64,000 bases of DNA from Rhodamnia argentea (taxonomy: Eukaryota > Streptophyta > Magnoliopsida > Myrtales > Myrtaceae), in the NCBI RefSeq assembly GCF_020921035.1, contig NC_063156.1, positions 21,872,283 through 21,936,282 of the forward strand. The letters run 5' to 3'. Shown one piece after another: positions 22,178-34,411 of the stretch. The notes under the pieces are model-generated. The model was not told the origin of the DNA. It saw only the letters and a list, made by a program, of their open reading frames with translations, and searched no databases. The position numbers and the translations under genes are program-made. The stretch's first letter is position 1. Each line of letters opens with the position of its first letter.

Positions 22178-24331
22178 TCAAGTCATGAAACTTGTCAAAT
22201 TTGTGCAATCGAGTCATTCCTTTAACTATGTTCAATTCGGCTAACGAAATATATTGACGCGGCATTTTTTTTTACTTTTTTCTTTCTCCTACTTGGTGCC
22301 GACGTGGCTAAACAAGAAAGTTAAGTCCAAAATAGCGTTGTTTGGTCCAAATTTGATTTTTAATATATATTACTTAATTTTTTTAATTTTTTTTTAAAAA
22401 ATATATAAATTAAAAAATTGGATATGTTCATTAGAAGTTCTAAAACTTATCACGAAAGTGCAATTGAGTCCTAAAACTTACAAAAAATACAATCGAGTCC
22501 TAAAACTTGGCAAATTAGTAAAATCAAGTCCTTTCATTAACACAGTCAATTTGATTAATGGAAAATGCCAACATTGCATTTTTAAATTAATTTTTTATCC
22601 TATGTGGAATTTTTTTTATAATTTTTTATTTAGATTATATCTATAATATATTAAAAGATAAGCGAAAAATATAAAATTTTATTTGAAAAAAAAAAAGAGA
22701 AAGCTAGGCTCCCTAGTAGGGGCGGCCGCCCATCACCGGAGAGGCCGGCGACCTCTGCCGGGTAAGGGCGAGGGTGCCCAAATCTGGGTGATGCTGACCC
22801 TCCCTGAGCGAGGCCTCATCGGCCCTAGACGAGGGCCCGCGACCCTTGCTAGGCCTAGGCAAGGCTTGCCCAGCTAGGTTCCTGTTGTTTTTGGGTTTGT
22901 CAGTTTGTCTTCCTATATTGTCGAGGATTCGAGTTCTGCCTTTTTTGCATAACGCGTTTTTGTTTTTGTTTTTGCTGGTGTAGATTTGAGAATCAAGCAA
23001 AATTGTTGAGCAGGGCCATATTCGATCCTCGACTTAAAGGAAGTCTCGAACTTCTCAAAATCGGACTCGACGGTTAGCATTTGAGAACCGTCAAGCTGAA
23101 TTTCAATAAGGATTGGAGCCTTAATCAAGCTTGATTGGGGACATTTTTGTTTAATTATTTCCTTCAGGTTTTGAGGCAGAATCGGTGAATGTGAAGAGGA
23201 GAAGTATCCTCTGTGAAGGACGGAGAATATGCAAAGTGTTTTGGCAATGGCGGTGGAAGCTCAGGTCAGGGGAGAGTCGCTTTTGGTGACCATCGCTTGG
23301 GGCCGGCGCCTCCTAGATCTAGGCGCCCTCGATTGGGTCGGCGAGGGCCGGTCACCCTGCCCCTTGTCGGCGACCTCCAACGGGTCCCTCTAGTGAGGGG
23401 CGACTGCCCCTACAAACGAGCGAGCTCAGCTTTCTCCTTTTTTTTTTAGTTTTTTTTTTAAATAAAATTTTTTATTTTTCTTCTTATTTTTAATATAACA
23501 TAGATAAAATCTAAATAACAAAAATGCCACATAGGATAAATAATTAATTTTAAAAATGTCACGTCAGCATTTTCCATTAATAAAAATGATAATGTTAATG
23601 GAAGGACTTGATTTTACGATTAAAAGTTTTGGGACTCGATTGCACTTTCGTGACAAATTTTAAGAGTTCTAGTGAATATATTCCTTAAATAAAAAATAGG
23701 AAAACTAGCGAGGGCGGGGCCCTTGCCACGCCCCACCACCCTAACCATTGCTTGGAAGGGTTGGGGATGGTTGGGGTGAGGGTTGGCCGTCAGGCACTCG
23801 CCGATGGGCCTAGCCAACCCCAAGCAAGGGTCGCACCCTCCCCCAGGTTGGGTGAGAGTCGTCGGCCCTCGCCCAAAGTGAGCCGAGGGCCGCCACCGGT
23901 GAAGTCTCCACCCGGCCGCACCCCGGTCGGCGGTGGCGCTCGGCAACCCGGGTCGACATTGCCCCAATGGTGGGGGCAACGGCAATGAGGGCATATAGAG
24001 CCCTCATTGGTTTTTCCTTTTTTTAAAAAAAATTAGTTTATTTTTTAAATGTTATTTAATTTGTATATATAAAAAATCAAATTTGGATCAAAACGACGCT
24101 ACTTTGGATTTATCTTTCTTGTTTAGCCACGTTAGCACCATGTGGGAGAAAGAAAGTAATAAATAAACATCATGTCAACATTTTTTGTTAGTCGAATTGG
24201 CCGAAGCTAACGAAAGGACTTGATTACATCAATTTGATAAGTTTTAAGACTTGATTGCACTTTCTGAAAATTTGAGGATTTAATTATACTTTCGTGACAA
24301 GTTTTAGGACTTCTAGTGTATATATCACTAA
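22178..24331. mobile_element. Nested inverted-repeat elements with GC-rich cores
   Basis: An outer pair of arms (about 22180-22420 and 24010-24331) and an inner pair (about 22421-22680 and 23440-23690) are inverted copies of one terminal family. Its marker is repeats of the type agtcctaaaactt with cgtgacaa or cacgaaag. Between the arms lie GC-rich stretches (22715-22880, 23240-23420, 23700-24000) rich in gaggg/cgccgg with no sustained gene-like frame. I read this as one non-autonomous MULE-like element inserted into another. No transposase is visible, and exact ends and target duplications are not resolved. Confidence 0.5.
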
Positions 24332-26137
24332 ATAATATCTCAAAGTCCAATTAACTTGTAAGAGCTCAACCCATTACCTTACCAAGCCGTGGCTCATGTA
24401 ATCCCCTTTTTTTTCTTCTTCATTAGATTCATGTGGATCGTAAGAGGGAAAAGAAACATAAATGGCGGCAATAACAAGAAGGAAAAGAGAGGATGAGAAA
24501 GGTTATGCCTATACGTCATGGGGACCTTGCTAAGTCGGATTAACTTTGTTTTTACGGCCCAGTAAGGCCTTGAATGATAACTATTTGGTTCCATGGACGA
24601 GTTTCCAAGCAAAGAAACATGTTTGATAACAACACAAACTTTTTGTCCTAGAATAAAAATTCATTTGATATCAATATAAATGCCTCTCTGTTGGATGTCA
24701 TTTAACCTTGACTGGTTAAGCATCAAATGAGCCAACTCATTAATTGCAATTACAATAACATCAAAGTATATTAAATTCATGTGTAATCATTAATGTCACC
24801 TCACATTACAACTAATATAGGCACGAATAACCCACTCTTTGATCGTATAAATGATAGACCAACATGTTGGAATGAATAGAAGAATTGTCACTAATTAGCA
24901 CGATCAACCAATTAGCAAAAGTACACATGTCACTGAACATCTAGAGATAGTGTACCAATTCAAGTGCAGAAGTTTTGATTCCAAGATTATATCAATGTAA
25001 TGTTCTATGATTGTAATAAAAGAAAATAAATGAAGAAAATTGGAACGGAACATCCCCATATCGGGTTTTACAAGTTGCAATGGTTGCGAGTCGAACGTGA
25101 ATTGGACAACAAAGAGGGAGACGAATATAGGTCATGACAACAAAGAGGGAGAGAGACTCACCTTGTTGCGATGGAGGCCGGGGTTGCAATGAGGCGGAGT
25201 TACAGCTGCGGCCATAGACATTCAACAATGGTAGCGAGGCTCCCCGTGGTGACGGAACTCGAGTGAAGAAAAGATGGAGAAGTTTGGCGGACTTTGTGCA
25301 CACGACAAACAAGAACGCCGGAGAGAAAGTGAACAATGAGAAGAGTCTTTATTCTATTTCTAGAATAGAAATAGATAAGTAGAAAATTTGTATTTATGTT
25401 CCAAACCTATTTCTAGGCTAAAAATTTATCATGGATATAGACAAATGAAGTTGCATTCTTGGATAGATTTATTTTCCACACCTATTCGCGAGAACAGAAA
25501 AATAGTGAAATAAAATAGTTATCATGCATGCCCTAAGCAATCGAACTCGTTATCCATCTTATCAAATTAATTTTCAGAATTAGGCCACATATTTAAAGTT
25601 ATGTGAATTTGAACTATGAGGTTCGATTGAGGAGTTATTGAGCTGTGGATTTATATGTAAATAATAGTTTAGGGCGTTATGAAACCATAGAGTTTAATGA
25701 AAATCAATTCCAAAGTATGATTTGACTGGAACGAATTTTCTAAGCATAGCATGCGACATACGCGTAACATAAACATTCGTTATAAACGAGTTGCTTCATT
25801 AGTGTGTCGAAGTCGTTTTATCGACGATTAAGTGCAGTTTAGTCAAGTGGTTCATTAGAGTATTGTATTCCTCAAATTTTGACATCATTTTTAATTAATA
25901 GATAAAAACACGAGTTCATTGGTTCGAGTAACCTTCTTAAGTTGGTTTTCAGTTTTCCCAAGTGAGCGGTGTTATCTCTTCTTTGAGTTTATAAACTAAT
26001 ATTTTGAAATTATATTTTTAGTTGCATAAAACTGGATCGACATTTACTACCATTTTGTCTATTTGAAATGGCAAGATATCTTTCAATTATAATTTGAGTT
26101 GATTGCTTGTAAATGGTTTGCAAAACCTTTTATGAAA
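24332..26137. other. AT-rich intergenic DNA
   Basis: No gene is recognised. The region around 24600-25540 has diffuse features of another degraded inverted-repeat element (tgtttgataac near 24630 and tagttatcatgc near 25520), but its ends cannot be fixed. The 114-codon minus-strand frame at 24992-25336 has no domain. Confidence 0.4.
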
Positions 26138-26655
26138 GGGTAAATACCGCAAAAAAAATTAAATCGTTACACATATGACAAATATACTCCAAACTAATTT
26201 TTGGATCACCAAAAGTCCTAAACTAGAACACATGTAACAAATTCAACTAAAACTAATTTTTGAGTCATCGAAAATCTCAAAGCGATACATGCGTGACACA
26301 TTTAATCTCTGTTAGTTTTCGTTAATTTTACCGAGAAATTGCTAAGTTGGATAACACATAGTAATAACTGAGTCGACCTAACAAGTTAATGTGGAAACTA
26401 GGAGATGAACAAATAGATTTTTGAGCATATCTGAGCAAACCTTCTATCGTTGGTAGAGTTTGGTTCATAGAACCTAATGATCGAAAGATTGTTACCCTTT
26501 ATTCGTCAAAAGCGTCGGTGAACAAATAGATTAACCTTTCTTCTTGTCAAGTATGTGTCATCTAACTCAACAATTTTCACGGTAAAATTTTATGGAAGCT
26601 AATGGAGGGTATGTGTCATATGCGTACGGTTTGGGATTTTTCATGGTATTAATCA
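26138..26655. mobile_element. Inverted-repeat MITE, gggtaaataccgc type
   Basis: The left end (gggtaaataccgcaaaaaa) and the right end (a tttttcatggtattaatc segment) are rough inverted repeats. The interior repeats caaattta/actccaaactaa and aaaagtcctaaact units. A better-preserved relative is at 33890-34411. It has no coding capacity. Confidence 0.5.
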
Positions 26656-26989
26656 TTATGAAAAAATCATGAAATTTTTTTGACTTTGAATATGGTTTAT
26701 CAAAAATCTTATATTTTATGAATTTAATCGTGAAAAGAAATATTTTTTGGATAATTAAGCTGAGTTTTGAAATGGATTCTGTATTAATTGTGGATTATTG
26801 GAAAATGTTGTTAGCGGATTATGTTCATGCGTGATTTTTACATTAGATGAAATTTATAAGCGGAATAGTATATATCGGGCTTGGATTAGTGGCAAAAGTG
26901 ACGTTGGGGTCAATTATGTGGTGAGCAGTGGATTATTTGAGCTTAATGCTACAATCGAAAGTGGTAATATTAGATGGACCGCTTGTGTT

Positions 26990-28525
26990 TGATTGATTGC
27001 TTAGCTTATGTAAAATCGATCCGGTGCAAAATTGGTTCACAATTCAACCGTGAAGCCCATGAACCGTCCTAGACCCCCATCGACTCAAGCCCTCTATAAA
27101 AGTGCAATCTCACTCTCTCTCCTCTCATTTGAAGACCACCCCAAAGTTCTCACCTCTCTCTCTCTCTCTCTCTCTCTCTCTATGATCTCTTGCTCTTTTC
27201 TTGCACCGGCAATTCCATGGCTTGACGCCGATGATCCTTGAGCCCTTCTAGCCTCGTAATCCAGCCCTTGAAGTCATTTGACTCTCGCTAGCTCGCTCCT
27301 CTTAGTGGCCGTAGCGCTAAGGAGGAAGGAAGGGCTATTTGAGCTCATTCGAGCAGCGAATTGATTCCCCCTTTTCTCCTACACGAACCTAAGGTAAGTA
27401 GGCTCCTTACCCTTGTGACTAATTTACCCATTGATCGTTTGATTATCATGGATTGCTAATTTTGGGCATGGGTATGTCAATTGAAAGTCTTGTTTGTATG
27501 GAGGGAAAGATGAAGTTGCATGTCCGATTTGTTGCTCAAGTTAGTATCCCTGGGCCTTGGGCAACCCAAAAATATGAGTTGATTGTTATAGTGTTCATGA
27601 GCCGACGCGAATTGAGGATCGAGTACCTAGGGTGGTTCGACCGTGTGTGTGAAGGGTGGTTTTGTGGCATTTGTGGTTTGCATGTTGGATCTAAGCGATA
27701 GTCTAACATCTTGAGACCTCGGGTAGGCTGGATTTAAGGATTGGATCACTTTGCTTGCCATTGAATTGACACAAATTAAGGATTGAGTTAATGAGGACAT
27801 AGACTACAAGCTTCGAGGAGGCTTGGACAGAAGTTAGGGGTTTGGATATCGGCAAGGATCGATAGTAGCCTAACATTGGCCTTTACGTGCTTGTTTTATG
27901 GTGAATTTCATCATGTACACTGTGGTTGGTTGCTGATTATTTCTGCTTATCGATTGATGAATTGATGGTTTAATTCTTGGGTTAATAATTCTCCTTGCTA
28001 AGTTTCAGCTCACTGTCGTTTGTTGTACCCTTTTCGGATACTCAAGTATGGGTGGCTATGGATGAAAGTGGTGGTAATGGAGCACGTTGATGATCGTAGT
28101 TGGTAGTAGGCGGTTTCCTTTTGAATCATTCCTATGTATTCGTTTGTTTATAATAGATGATGTATATAACATGATTAATATATGTATATATATAAAAGAA
28201 GTATTTGACAATCAAGTTGGTGAGCTTAACGATTGTATGATATATATTATTCATTGAGCTGTGGTTGCTTATACCATTCTTTCTAAATCTTTTTCGGGTT
28301 TTTCAGTTTGTGGCAAATAGGACAAGTGATATCGACGGGGAATTTTGATTGTCAAATCTAGGGTATGATATACTATTAAAATGGTATTTCTAGAGATTTA
28401 GTTTGTTAGATCGGAAAAATATATATGATCGATTTTACAGCTCCGATCCCGTAACCAAATTATTGGTTATGTTTGAAGTTGCAACGTTCGGATAGGAGGA
28501 GGGTCGTGTCATCATCCCTATTTTT
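26990..28525 (+). mobile_element. Probable LTR-retrotransposon LTR remnant
   Basis: A TATA-like box (ctctataaaag, about 27091) is followed by a CT-rich leader with a (CT)n run at 27154-27181 and a possible donor (aaggtaagtag) near 27393. The end near 28500-28518 reads gggtcgtgtca, an ending commonly seen in plant Ty3-type LTRs. No gag or pol is visible and the left boundary was not found. It could instead be a noncoding transcription unit, because the TATA and leader layout fits either. Confidence 0.3.
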
Positions 28526-28550
28526 AAATAGTTGGGTCAAAAGAACATCA

Positions 28551-30018
28551 GAAATGCCAAAGTTGTGTATGGTGCTCATTTTAGTGCCAAAATTTTTCTC
28601 CGGCTCACTTAAATGTCAAATTGAAGAAAATAGGATCACTTAAGTACCAACGGCGAGAGATTACGGTCAAAAGATATGTGTAGCATTGATAATTGAAACA
28701 TTTAAGTGACATGTCATCCTGAAATAAAAAATTCAATCTGTGTGGACTTTAGAAACAATGTCGCTCGGTCGACGTGGCTGGGCATGTCTTCAACGACATC
28801 GCCACTGCCATGATGGCATGAGCGACGTCGTTCCAACAGAAGCAAAATGTCGGGGCTCGACTATCCTTGTTGCGGCTCGATTGTCCTTATCGCACACTCT
28901 CTCCGTTGCTCTCGATATCACTCAACATCATACTCTCCCCGTCACTCTCTATCGCTAGCACACCGGCCATTGCTCACATTCAGTAAGGTTCATTTCTGCG
29001 TCCGGTGTGAGTTGCATGATATTAGGACTCGGAATTGAGGTTGTTGGTGTGAGTAGCAAAAAATTAGGGCTCCAAAGAGATATTGGGGTTATTGGTGTGG
29101 ATGATGAGTCGTGCAAAACTAGGGATCGAAAGGGAATTTGGGGTTTTTGGTGCAAGGCATGAGTCACGTGAAATTAGGGCTCTAAAGAGGAGTCCACTTT
29201 TCTCCCTTTATGCTTATCTCTGATGGTGGTCAAACTCAACGGTTAAAGGCTGCGCCAAATAAGAATGCTCCAAAGAAGAAAACATCAGGTGTTGTTCCAA
29301 AGAAGAAGACAGCCGATGCTTCAAAACAGCCACTAACAAAGAACTCAGCTCCATTTAAATCAAATGATCCTCGCACCACCAATGACGCTACGGAGAGCTC
29401 CCATCAAATGATAAGTCCTATAAAGAAAATGGCTACTACTAAGAAGAAAGTATATGGGACAAGAAGGTCATAAGAATGGCCTGTATGTTCAATTAGAAAG
29501 AGTATAAGGATTAGGAATCAAAACTAAAAACCATCAAAAGGAAGAAAAGTAATTGGGGGTTGTGGAAGTTGAGTGATGGGAAGTTGATGGATATATTAAT
29601 TTAGTTTTGATTTTTGCTGGAAGGTTGCACATATTGTCTCATAGGTTCTTGCTGGATATGTCGGTTCAATACTTTTGTTTTGTTTTGGTGGGAAACACAT
29701 ATGTGGATGTGGATGTTTGAGTTGGTTATTCAACTTGATCAAAATGAAATGACTCAGTTCAATGTTTTTGACATTTTCATATTATGCTTTTTTGGTAGTG
29801 CTTGTTTTCCTAATTATGTTGGTGTGTGGAGTGTTGGTTATGTCGGTTGGACTAGTGTACTAGTGCTGGTACAGGGCTTGGTTGCGTTAGTTAGGTTGGT
29901 TGGGCTGGTGTGTTGGTATTCGAGCGGGGCTTGTTTTGCGTTTGTGTTTGTGCAAGTATAAGATGCACCAGCACATAGCTACTTCAATAAAAAAAAAAAA
30001 TTGAACCAAAATTATCCA
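28551..30018. other. Degraded transposon-like DNA with terminal-type repeats
   Basis: The stretch 28551-28680 (cacttaa(g/a)tgtca / agtgccaa units) recurs inverted at about 32395-32545 and again in part at 33790-33890, suggesting the ends of a larger element now broken by insertions. At about 29030-29190 a segment of about 55-60 bp is repeated roughly three times (ggtt.ttggtgt…attagggctc…aaagag). No intact transposase is visible. Confidence 0.35.
29210..29473 (+). CDS. Hypothetical lysine-rich 87-residue open frame
   Basis: This open frame encodes a basic, lysine-rich peptide (APKKKTSGVVPKKKTADA and MATTKKKVYGTRRS segments). The composition resembles the basic tail of plant MULE/FAR1-type transposases or a nuclear protein tail, but no domain is recognised. 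It lies among transposon-like repeats and may be the last exon of a dead transposase gene. Its expression is doubtful. Confidence 0.25.
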   Translation: MLISDGGQTQRLKAAPNKNAPKKKTSGVVPKKKTADASKQPLTKNSAPFKSNDPRTTNDATESSHQMISPIKKMATTKKKVYGTRRS

Positions 30019-32376
30019 TTTGGGATATATGCCTTGGAAGTCCTAAAACTTGTCATGAAAGTGCAATTGAGTTCTAAAACTTACAAAAAGTGCAATCAAG
30101 TCTTAAAACTTGTCAGATTGGTGCAATCAAGTCCTTCCGTTAACTCTGTCTATTTAGACTAATGAAAATGCTGACATAGCTTTTTTTTTAATAATTTCCT
30201 TCGTTTATATGGTGATGACATAGCTAAAACGTGAAACAACAGACTAAAACATGTCGTTTTGGCATAAATTCCAATTTTTTAACCATTCAAATAAAATTAA
30301 AAATAATTAAATAACACCAAAATAAATAACCCAAGGCAAGAGCAACAAGCCCTTGCCACCGCCGCTCCCATCACCGAAAAGGGCCAGTGGGGGCTTAGCG
30401 ATGTGACACTCTAGGACGCCATTTTCTAGTATGTACTCTTTAACCTTGATTAATCTTATCAGCACAAGCGAAAGACGAAACATTTCACCTGTGCATAATA
30501 TTAGGACAAAGCGCATTTTATATAACATACTGCTACAATTATAATTCATATATCAAGATCGATTACATAACTTTCCTTTTTTACCCCTTTTTACCAATGA
30601 CCCATATCCAAAAGTGGGCCTATCTATACCTTTGGCCACATACACATATATGCATCTATGTACTACCCCATATACGATAAAATTACTCCAAATACAGCCC
30701 GTATACGTCCAATTCTAGCACGAACAATCCATAAGCAGCAAGCATTTGATTAATTCCAACACCAATTATTAACTTTAAGGCATCTATTTTCAAATCTCGG
30801 TACACCCCCATTGAATCGAACCATATATATACTATTCTTGCATCATTTTGATCAATTTTCGACATGCAATGACCAATTAGCGAGCTAGAGTTCACGGCTA
30901 GGTCTTTCATTAACAAAGACTCATTCAACAGCTAGTTTAAGGACTTAGTTCAAGGCTTGCTCACGACGTCTTCAAAACACCACATGCTCGAACCGAACAT
31001 ACAAATAGATTTGAAAATCAATTGCGAGGTCGCATGCAATTACCAATCTATCGACTACAAGTCACAATTTCTCCATCAATCCTTCTATTCTTAATATGCA
31101 AGACCGAATTTGGGACCAAAAGCCGAAAATTCTACATTGAGCTATCTAGACTCCACATGCAACACAAGAGAATATAAAACTAACTACTACCCTCAAGAAC
31201 AAAGGGAAAAATATCTATATAGGGTAGAAGTTGAGAATCTCTCATCTTAATGCTCTTAGATCTCTTGAGAGCTTTAGATTGAACTTGAAGAATAAATTAC
31301 ACCCCAAGAGCGAGAGAGAGGGTTCGGCCGAGAGGTGAGGGAGAGGAAAGAGAGAGGTGAGAACAAAAATGAGAGCAAAATGGCACAATGAAGGGGGTAT
31401 CGGCTGAAAGAGGTGGGGGGGATAATTAGAGAGAGACTGAGGGCTAGAATAGCTTTTTGAGCTCACTTAACTCATGCTATAAGTTACCTTGACAAGTGTC
31501 AAGACCCTCATGCCACTTGTCATTGATCTTAAACCCTTAAGCTTGCTTGAACGTGGACACACGTGCGGGTAAGAGGAAGGGAGATGGGTGGCCAGCCATG
31601 CAAGGTTAATTTGGAAATTTTATCTAAATTTTGTGCATGCAAATAACACATGGGAGGTTAATTGGATACCCATATAGGTCTTAGTGTTTTTTCAGCAACC
31701 ATAGGGCAAATTAAACTTGTGATTTTGCTCCAAAATTTTGGTCCTTAAAGAGTGATTGAATATCTCAATTATGCCCACATAATTTTTAACTATAAGGAAA
31801 ATTGACTACTCGGGTCCAAAAATAATCTCATGAAAAAATAAAATTCTCATCACCGCGATGAAAGTCCTTAGCGATGATACTTCACAATCAGTCTAATCTT
31901 GAGGACCAATCTAAGCTTCAAATTAACAAAAATTAATCGTGCAATTTAGCTACTATCATCGGGTAAGTAGAATTCGGGATGTCACAAGCGAGGGTCACCA
32001 CGGCCTTAATTGGATACCCTCGTCCCCTGTTGGCCGGGCAATGGAGACGGCAATGGCAAGGGCCTGCCACCCTTACCTTTCTTTTTCTTTTTGTGTGTTT
32101 TTTAATATTTTAATTAAAAATTTGAAATTTATGTCAAAACGACTTCATTTTAGTTTTTCGTTTCACATTGTAGCCACATCATTACCATGTAGGCGACACA
32201 AGCTACTAAAAAAAAATGCCACGTCGGCATTTTTGTTAGTTTAAATGGACGGAGTTAATGGAAGGACTCGATTGCACTAATTTGATAAGTTTTAGGACTT
32301 GATTGTACTTTTTGTAAGTTTTAAAAATCAATTGCTTTTTTATGACAAGGTTTAGGACTTCTAATGCACATATTTC
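30019..32376. mobile_element. Inverted-repeat element split by a solo LTR
   Basis: The left arm (gggatatatgccttggaagtcctaaaactt onward; positions 30019-30290) is the inverse of the right arm at about 32100-32376, which ends ggacttctaatgcacatatttc. The arms belong to the same family as the nested elements at 22-24 kb. The short GC-rich core (30330-30401 and 31987-32080) is interrupted by the LTR at 30402-31986. With the LTR removed the element is about 770 bp. Confidence 0.6.
30402..31986 (-). mobile_element. Solo LTR (Ty3-type) with perfect 5-bp target duplication
   Basis: The element runs from TGTGACACTC to GATGTCACA, with complementary TGTGACA/TGTCACA ends. It is flanked by agcga at 30397-30401 and again at 31987-31991. 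Read on the minus strand it starts TGTGACATCCCGAATTC, a typical start for plant Ty3-type LTRs, and a TATA-like tatatag segment plus a CT-rich leader lie near 31210-31340. At 1585 bp with no internal genes it is a solo LTR left by recombination. It is nested inside the inverted-repeat element. Confidence 0.8.
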
Positions 32377-32830
32377 TACGCATTTTTAAAAATTTGTATA
32401 GCATGAGTGATCACATTTTACAACTTATAGCACTTAAGTTGTCACATTTTACAACTTATGACACTTAAGTGATCACTTTCAGAAAAACTTGGCACTCAAA
32501 CTATCATATTAATAACTTAGGGCACTAAAATAGTCACTCGCGAACTTGTCACTACTCCTTCAATTGATCAGCGTTTGCAGCAGACTGTTACCATCAAACC
32601 AACAAACCATTACCACCAAACATTGCAGCAAACGAAACTTCTCGTGCAAAAACTAGGCAAATCAAGATTGACAATGCATAACTAAACAAACCAACTTGTA
32701 AGTGCTCACAACCAATGAATTCCAACCTTCCATTTCTAACCAGAGATGGCAGCAACCCTCTTGTTTCATATAAAATTTGCAGCAAACCAACAACACAACT
32801 ATAATTACAAATTATACAATGCAAGTACTT

Positions 32831-33350
32831 ATTCTACTAATCTTCAACTATGGTAGACCGAGAAACTTCTTCTTATCACTCACTTTACATTTAACCATAA
32901 AATAAGTTACACAAGACGACAACAACACAATGATGCTCGATAATGTTTTCTTTCAAATTTCATTCTTGAAACTTTCTTCTTCAAATGGTTGGCCAGAGAA
33001 GCTAAACCCTTCATTCAGCTTGCATTGAGTTGACATCCTCCAACTCGTCCATTAACGTTGGTGGAGGTTGATGTCGTCCTTCAAGTAAATATTCTACTAA
33101 TCTTCAACTATGGTAGACTAAGAAACTTCTTCTCATCTCTCACTTTACATTTAACCATAAAATAGGTTACACAAGACGACGACGACAACACAATGAATGC
33201 TCGATAATATTTTCTTTCAAATTTCATTCTTGAAACTTTCTTTTTCAAATGGTTGGCTAGAGAAGCTAACCCTTCATTCAGCTTGCATTGAGTTGACATT
33301 CTCCAACTCGTCCATTAACGTTGGTGGAGGTTGATACCGTCCTTCAAGTA
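32831..33350. repeat. Direct tandem duplication, 2 x about 260 bp
   Basis: Both units start attctactaatcttcaact (32831 and 33091), end near cgtccttcaagta and differ by only a few substitutions and small indels. Each carries on the minus strand the same coding-like tail ending MDELE(D/N)VNSMQAE and a stop codon, so the duplication copied the end of a small reading frame. Confidence 0.85.
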
Positions 33351-33447
33351 GTTCCAATATCACTTTTTTTGCTCGATCGGAGAATTTCTCATCGGATACA
33401 TTTGAAATATTTGTAGTTCGAGCCTTCTCTACACCGGCCACATCCAT
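33274..33447 (-). CDS. Hypothetical 57-residue open frame
   Basis: The minus-strand frame starts MDVAGVEKARTTN and ends LENVNSMQAE. Its C-terminal part recurs in the tandem repeat copy at 33000-33085. Composition is protein-like (acidic and helical, with KKVILELLEGRYQPPPTL), but no family is recognised. The stretch 33448-33700, with frames such as KKKLRVIVIVGFRIQEEY, may be more of the same dead gene. It sits within transposon-derived DNA. Confidence 0.3.
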   Translation of the reverse strand: MDVAGVEKARTTNISNVSDEKFSDRAKKVILELLEGRYQPPPTLMDELENVNSMQAE

Positions 33448-33889
33448 AGAACAGTCTCCCCGGATTCAATCAAGTCTAAGATATTCTTCTTGGATTCTGA
33501 AACCCACAATAACAATAACACGCAGCTTCTTCTTCGTTTCGCGAGAATGAATTTGAGCCTCTGCAAAAACTCCCGCCCTCCATTTGTAAGTTTGACATTT
33601 TAAATTTGGGAGCAAGCTGAAATAGATGTGGATTTTGGCTTCAATTGCCAAGTAGGGTTTCAAATTGGAGCTTCTCTAACCAATTGAACAATTTAGGTTT
33701 TTTCTTGTGGGGGAAATGTGGTAAATGACATTGTTTGTGCTTTGGAAACCGATTGGATCCTCCAACGAGCCACATAGGATTAAGTTATTAATAAAAAAAA
33801 TGTCATATAAGATTTTCAGTAAAGCAAATCGAAATTGGCACTCAAATAATCATTTTTTTTAAAATGACATTTAAGTGATCCAAAAAAAG

Positions 33890-34411
33890 GGGGTTAATAC
33901 CATGAAAAACCCTAAACCGGTACACTTGTGACAAATTTACCTAAAAATATTTTTTTAATCACAAAAAATTTCAAACTAGTGCACATATAACAAATTTACT
34001 CCAAACTATTTTTTTGACCACCAAAAATCCTAAACTAGTATATTTGTGATTAATTTACCCTACACTAAATTTTTTGACCACTAAATACCCAAAAATGGTA
34101 CACCTATGAAAAATTTACCATCTATTAAATTGAGTTAATATCACGAAAAATTTCAAATTGATAAACCCGTGACAAACAGAGGGTAAAAAATCTAAATTGG
34201 AATACCCGTCAACTAACACGTGTCATCCAATTCAGCAATTTGACAATTAAATTTAACGAATGATAATTGATGGTAAATTTGTCATATATATACCAATTTA
34301 GAGTAAATTTGCCTCAAATGTATCGGTTTAGGATTTTTTGTGGTTAAAAGAATAGTTTAAGATAAATTTATCACATGTGTACCAGTTTATGATTTTTCAA
34401 AGTATTAATCC
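33890..34411. mobile_element. Inverted-repeat MITE, ggttaatac type
   Basis: The left end (ggttaataccatgaaaaacc) and the reverse complement of the right end (ggattaatactttgaaaaatc) are imperfect inverted repeats. The interior has repeated segments of the type aaacta.tacac and acaaatttac in both orientations. It is a non-coding relative of the element at 26138-26655. Confidence 0.6.

Noticed and set aside
24600-25540. Possible further inverted-repeat element
   Set aside because: The end similarities (tgtttgataac and tagttatcatg) are short and no arms or target duplication could be established.
27182-27241. Short plus-strand frame after the TATA-like box (MISCSFLAPAIPWLDADDP)
   Set aside because: It has only 19 codons, no family match and a setting better explained by an LTR leader.
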